From positions 1-7,249 of the forward strand of contig CANHNG010000086.1 of the NCBI GenBank assembly GCA_947461915.1: a stretch of DNA of 7,249 bases. Reading direction: 5' to 3'. The translations under genes and the position numbers were made by a program. The notes beneath the pieces are model-generated. The model made no database searches and was not told the origin of the DNA. It saw only the letters and a program-made list of their open reading frames with translations. Position 1 is the stretch's first letter. Every line of letters begins with the position of its first letter. Of the stretch, positions 6,299 to 7,249 are shown piece after piece. The DNA comes from Flavobacteriaceae bacterium. GTDB lineage: Bacteria; Bacteroidota; Bacteroidia; Flavobacteriales; Flavobacteriaceae.

Positions 6299-7051
6299 AT
6301 GTTAAGCATAAAAAATTTACACGCCTCCATTGGAGACAAAGAAATATTAAAAGGAATAAACCTTGAAGTGAAAGCTGGAGAAATCCATGCGATTATGGGA
6401 CCAAACGGTGCCGGAAAAAGTACGCTTGCTTCCATTATTGCTGGAAACGAAAATTACGAAGTCACAGAAGGGGAAATCCTTTTGGAAAATGAAGATATTT
6501 CGGAATTGGCCCCAGAAGAAAGAGCCCACAAAGGAGTGTTCTTATCATTTCAATATCCTGTTGAAATCCCGGGAGTTTCAGTGACTAACTTTATGAGAAC
6601 CGCCATTAACGAAACCCGCAAAGCAAACGGCCAAGAGGAAATGCCTGCCAACCAGATGCTAAAAGTGATTCGGGAGAAGTCAGAATTATTGGAAATCGAC
6701 CGGAAATTTTTATCCCGTTCTTTGAACGAGGGATTTTCTGGTGGAGAGAAAAAACGGAATGAGATTTTTCAAATGGCAATGCTAGAGCCTAAATTGGCTA
6801 TTCTGGACGAAACCGATTCAGGATTGGATATTGATGCCCTTAGGATTGTTGCTAATGGAGTGAACAAATTGAAAAGCGACAAAAACGCCATCGTGGTTAT
6901 CACACACTACCAAAGATTATTGGATTATATCGTTCCAGATTTTGTTCATGTTTTATATAATGGAAAAATTGTGAAATCAGGTGATGCTTCATTAGCATTA
7001 GAATTGGAAGAAAAAGGATACGATTGGATTAAACAAGAACAAGAAGCTTAA
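6299..7051 (+). CDS. sufC: Fe-S cluster assembly ATPase SufC
   Basis: SufC is the ABC-type ATPase of the SufBC2D complex. It binds SufB and SufD and drives the conformational change needed for cluster formation; it is soluble and has no membrane partner. The 250-residue length is normal. Motifs in order: Walker [10 protein letters not shown] at 34-42, Q-loop glutamine Q85 in [13 protein letters not shown] signature FSGGEKKR at 146-153, Walker B LAILDE ending at D170-E171, D-loop SGLD at 174-177 and switch histidine H203 in ITHYQ. The TDSGLD sequence after Walker B is typical of SufC. The start at 6299 follows the right arm of the heptamer repeat; no Shine-Dalgarno sequence is present. Expression presumably depends on readthrough from the promoter before sufA across the inserted element. 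Confidence 0.99.
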   Translation: MLSIKNLHASIGDKEILKGINLEVKAGEIHAIMGPNGAGKSTLASIIAGNENYEVTEGEILLENEDISELAPEERAHKGVFLSFQYPVEIPGVSVTNFMRTAINETRKANGQEEMPANQMLKVIREKSELLEIDRKFLSRSLNEGFSGGEKKRNEIFQMAMLEPKLAILDETDSGLDIDALRIVANGVNKLKSDKNAIVVITHYQRLLDYIVPDFVHVLYNGKIVKSGDASLALELEEKGYDWIKQEQEA

Positions 7052-7059
7052 TAAAATTT

Positions 7060-7123
7060 GTTTAAAGTCTAAAGTTTAAAGTTAGCACGATAACTTTAAA
7101 CTTTTAAACCTTAAACTTTAAAC
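7060..7123 (+). repeat. Gene-less heptamer hairpin between sufC and sufD
   Basis: The gap holds a strong inverted repeat: 7071-7084 pairs perfectly with 7091-7104 (14 pairs) around the 6-base loop GCACGA, and 7060-7068 pairs with 7115-7123 (9 pairs) further out. An alternative register pairs 7060-7080 with 7103-7123 at 19 of 21 positions. Its right arm read on the opposite strand is identical for 21 bases to 5787-5807 in the sufB-sufC gap. Orientation is the same at both sites: GTTTAAA units on the left and TTTAAAC units on the right. No T-run follows, so it should not terminate transcription; it ends 10 bases before the sufD ATG. Confidence 0.9.
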
Positions 7124-7133
7124 AATAAAGAAT

Positions 7134-7249
7134 ATGGAATTGAAAGAGAAATTACTATCGTCTTTTATGGCTTTTGAAGAGCGCGTCGATGTTCAAACCG
7201 AACTTCATGATGTACGAACTTCGGCTTTAAAAAACTTTGAAAATAAAGG
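7134..7249 (+). CDS. sufD: Fe-S cluster assembly protein SufD (N-terminus only)
   Basis: From the ATG at 7134 the frame is open to the window edge (38 complete codons, beginning MELKEKLLSSFMAFEERV). SufD is the SufB paralogue that completes the SufBC2D scaffold and is needed for iron acquisition by the complex. The N-terminal region is poorly conserved in the family, so the call relies mainly on position directly after sufC and on the helical start ending in RTSALKNFENK, which resembles the segment that precedes the conserved SufD core. Neither the catalytic core nor the total length can be judged. The ATG follows the gene-less heptamer hairpin by 10 bases. Confidence 0.9.
   Translation, partial: MELKEKLLSSFMAFEERVDVQTELHDVRTSALKNFENK

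Noticed and set aside
7060..7123. Transcription terminator between sufC and sufD
   Set aside because: The hairpin is AT-rich and has no T-run after it; termination here would cut sufD off from its operon.
5787..7123. CRISPR array made of the GTTTAAA repeats
   Set aside because: The units are 7-base tandem heptamers without regular unique spacers and occur as inverted pairs; no cas genes are present.

Overview
The window looks like a chromosomal segment from a member of the Bacteroidota, most likely Flavobacteriaceae (a Flavobacterium-like genome). The evidence is AT-rich DNA, start codons without Shine-Dalgarno sequences, two good matches to the Bacteroidota -7 promoter element (TAnnTTTG), and a secreted M1 peptidase and S8 lipoprotein peptidase of the kind common in that family. 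The species call is inference.

Left half, all on the minus strand (1-3819): a metallo-beta-lactamase-fold hydrolase (3819-2959), then an S8 subtilisin-like lipoprotein (2891-1266), then a secreted M1 aminopeptidase-type zinc peptidase whose C-terminus runs off the window (1205 to 1). A strong Rho-independent terminator ends the subtilase gene. It lies almost against the M1 start codon, so M1 transcription must pass through it or start very close to it. A 163-base divergent intergenic region (3820-3982) carries one TAnnTTTG element facing each way.

Right half, all on the plus strand (3983-7249): a SUF iron-sulfur cluster assembly operon in the order sufA-like carrier, sufB, [inserted gene], sufC, sufD (start only). 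SufB and SufD form the scaffold, SufC is its ATPase, and the A-type protein is a cluster carrier. All expected motifs are present.

The most interesting structure is in the sufB-sufC gap. A 129-residue four-helix-bundle protein of the 23S rRNA intervening-sequence (S23/IVP) family sits there. It is flanked by a 24-base inverted repeat made of GTTTAAA heptamers (23/24 in DNA; the one mismatch becomes a G-U pair in RNA) and by a second, inner, perfect 14-base inverted repeat that overlaps the end of its coding region. In mRNA the whole gene could be looped out on a long stem, as rRNA intervening sequences are. A second heptamer hairpin with the same orientation, but with no gene inside, lies in the next gap (sufC-sufD). 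It shares 21 identical bases with the first. The inserted gene is about 29% GC against about 45% for sampled sufB. I interpret this as a gene-carrying and a gene-less form of one repeat element inserted into an essential operon. The repeats are seen directly; mobility and RNA processing are hypotheses.
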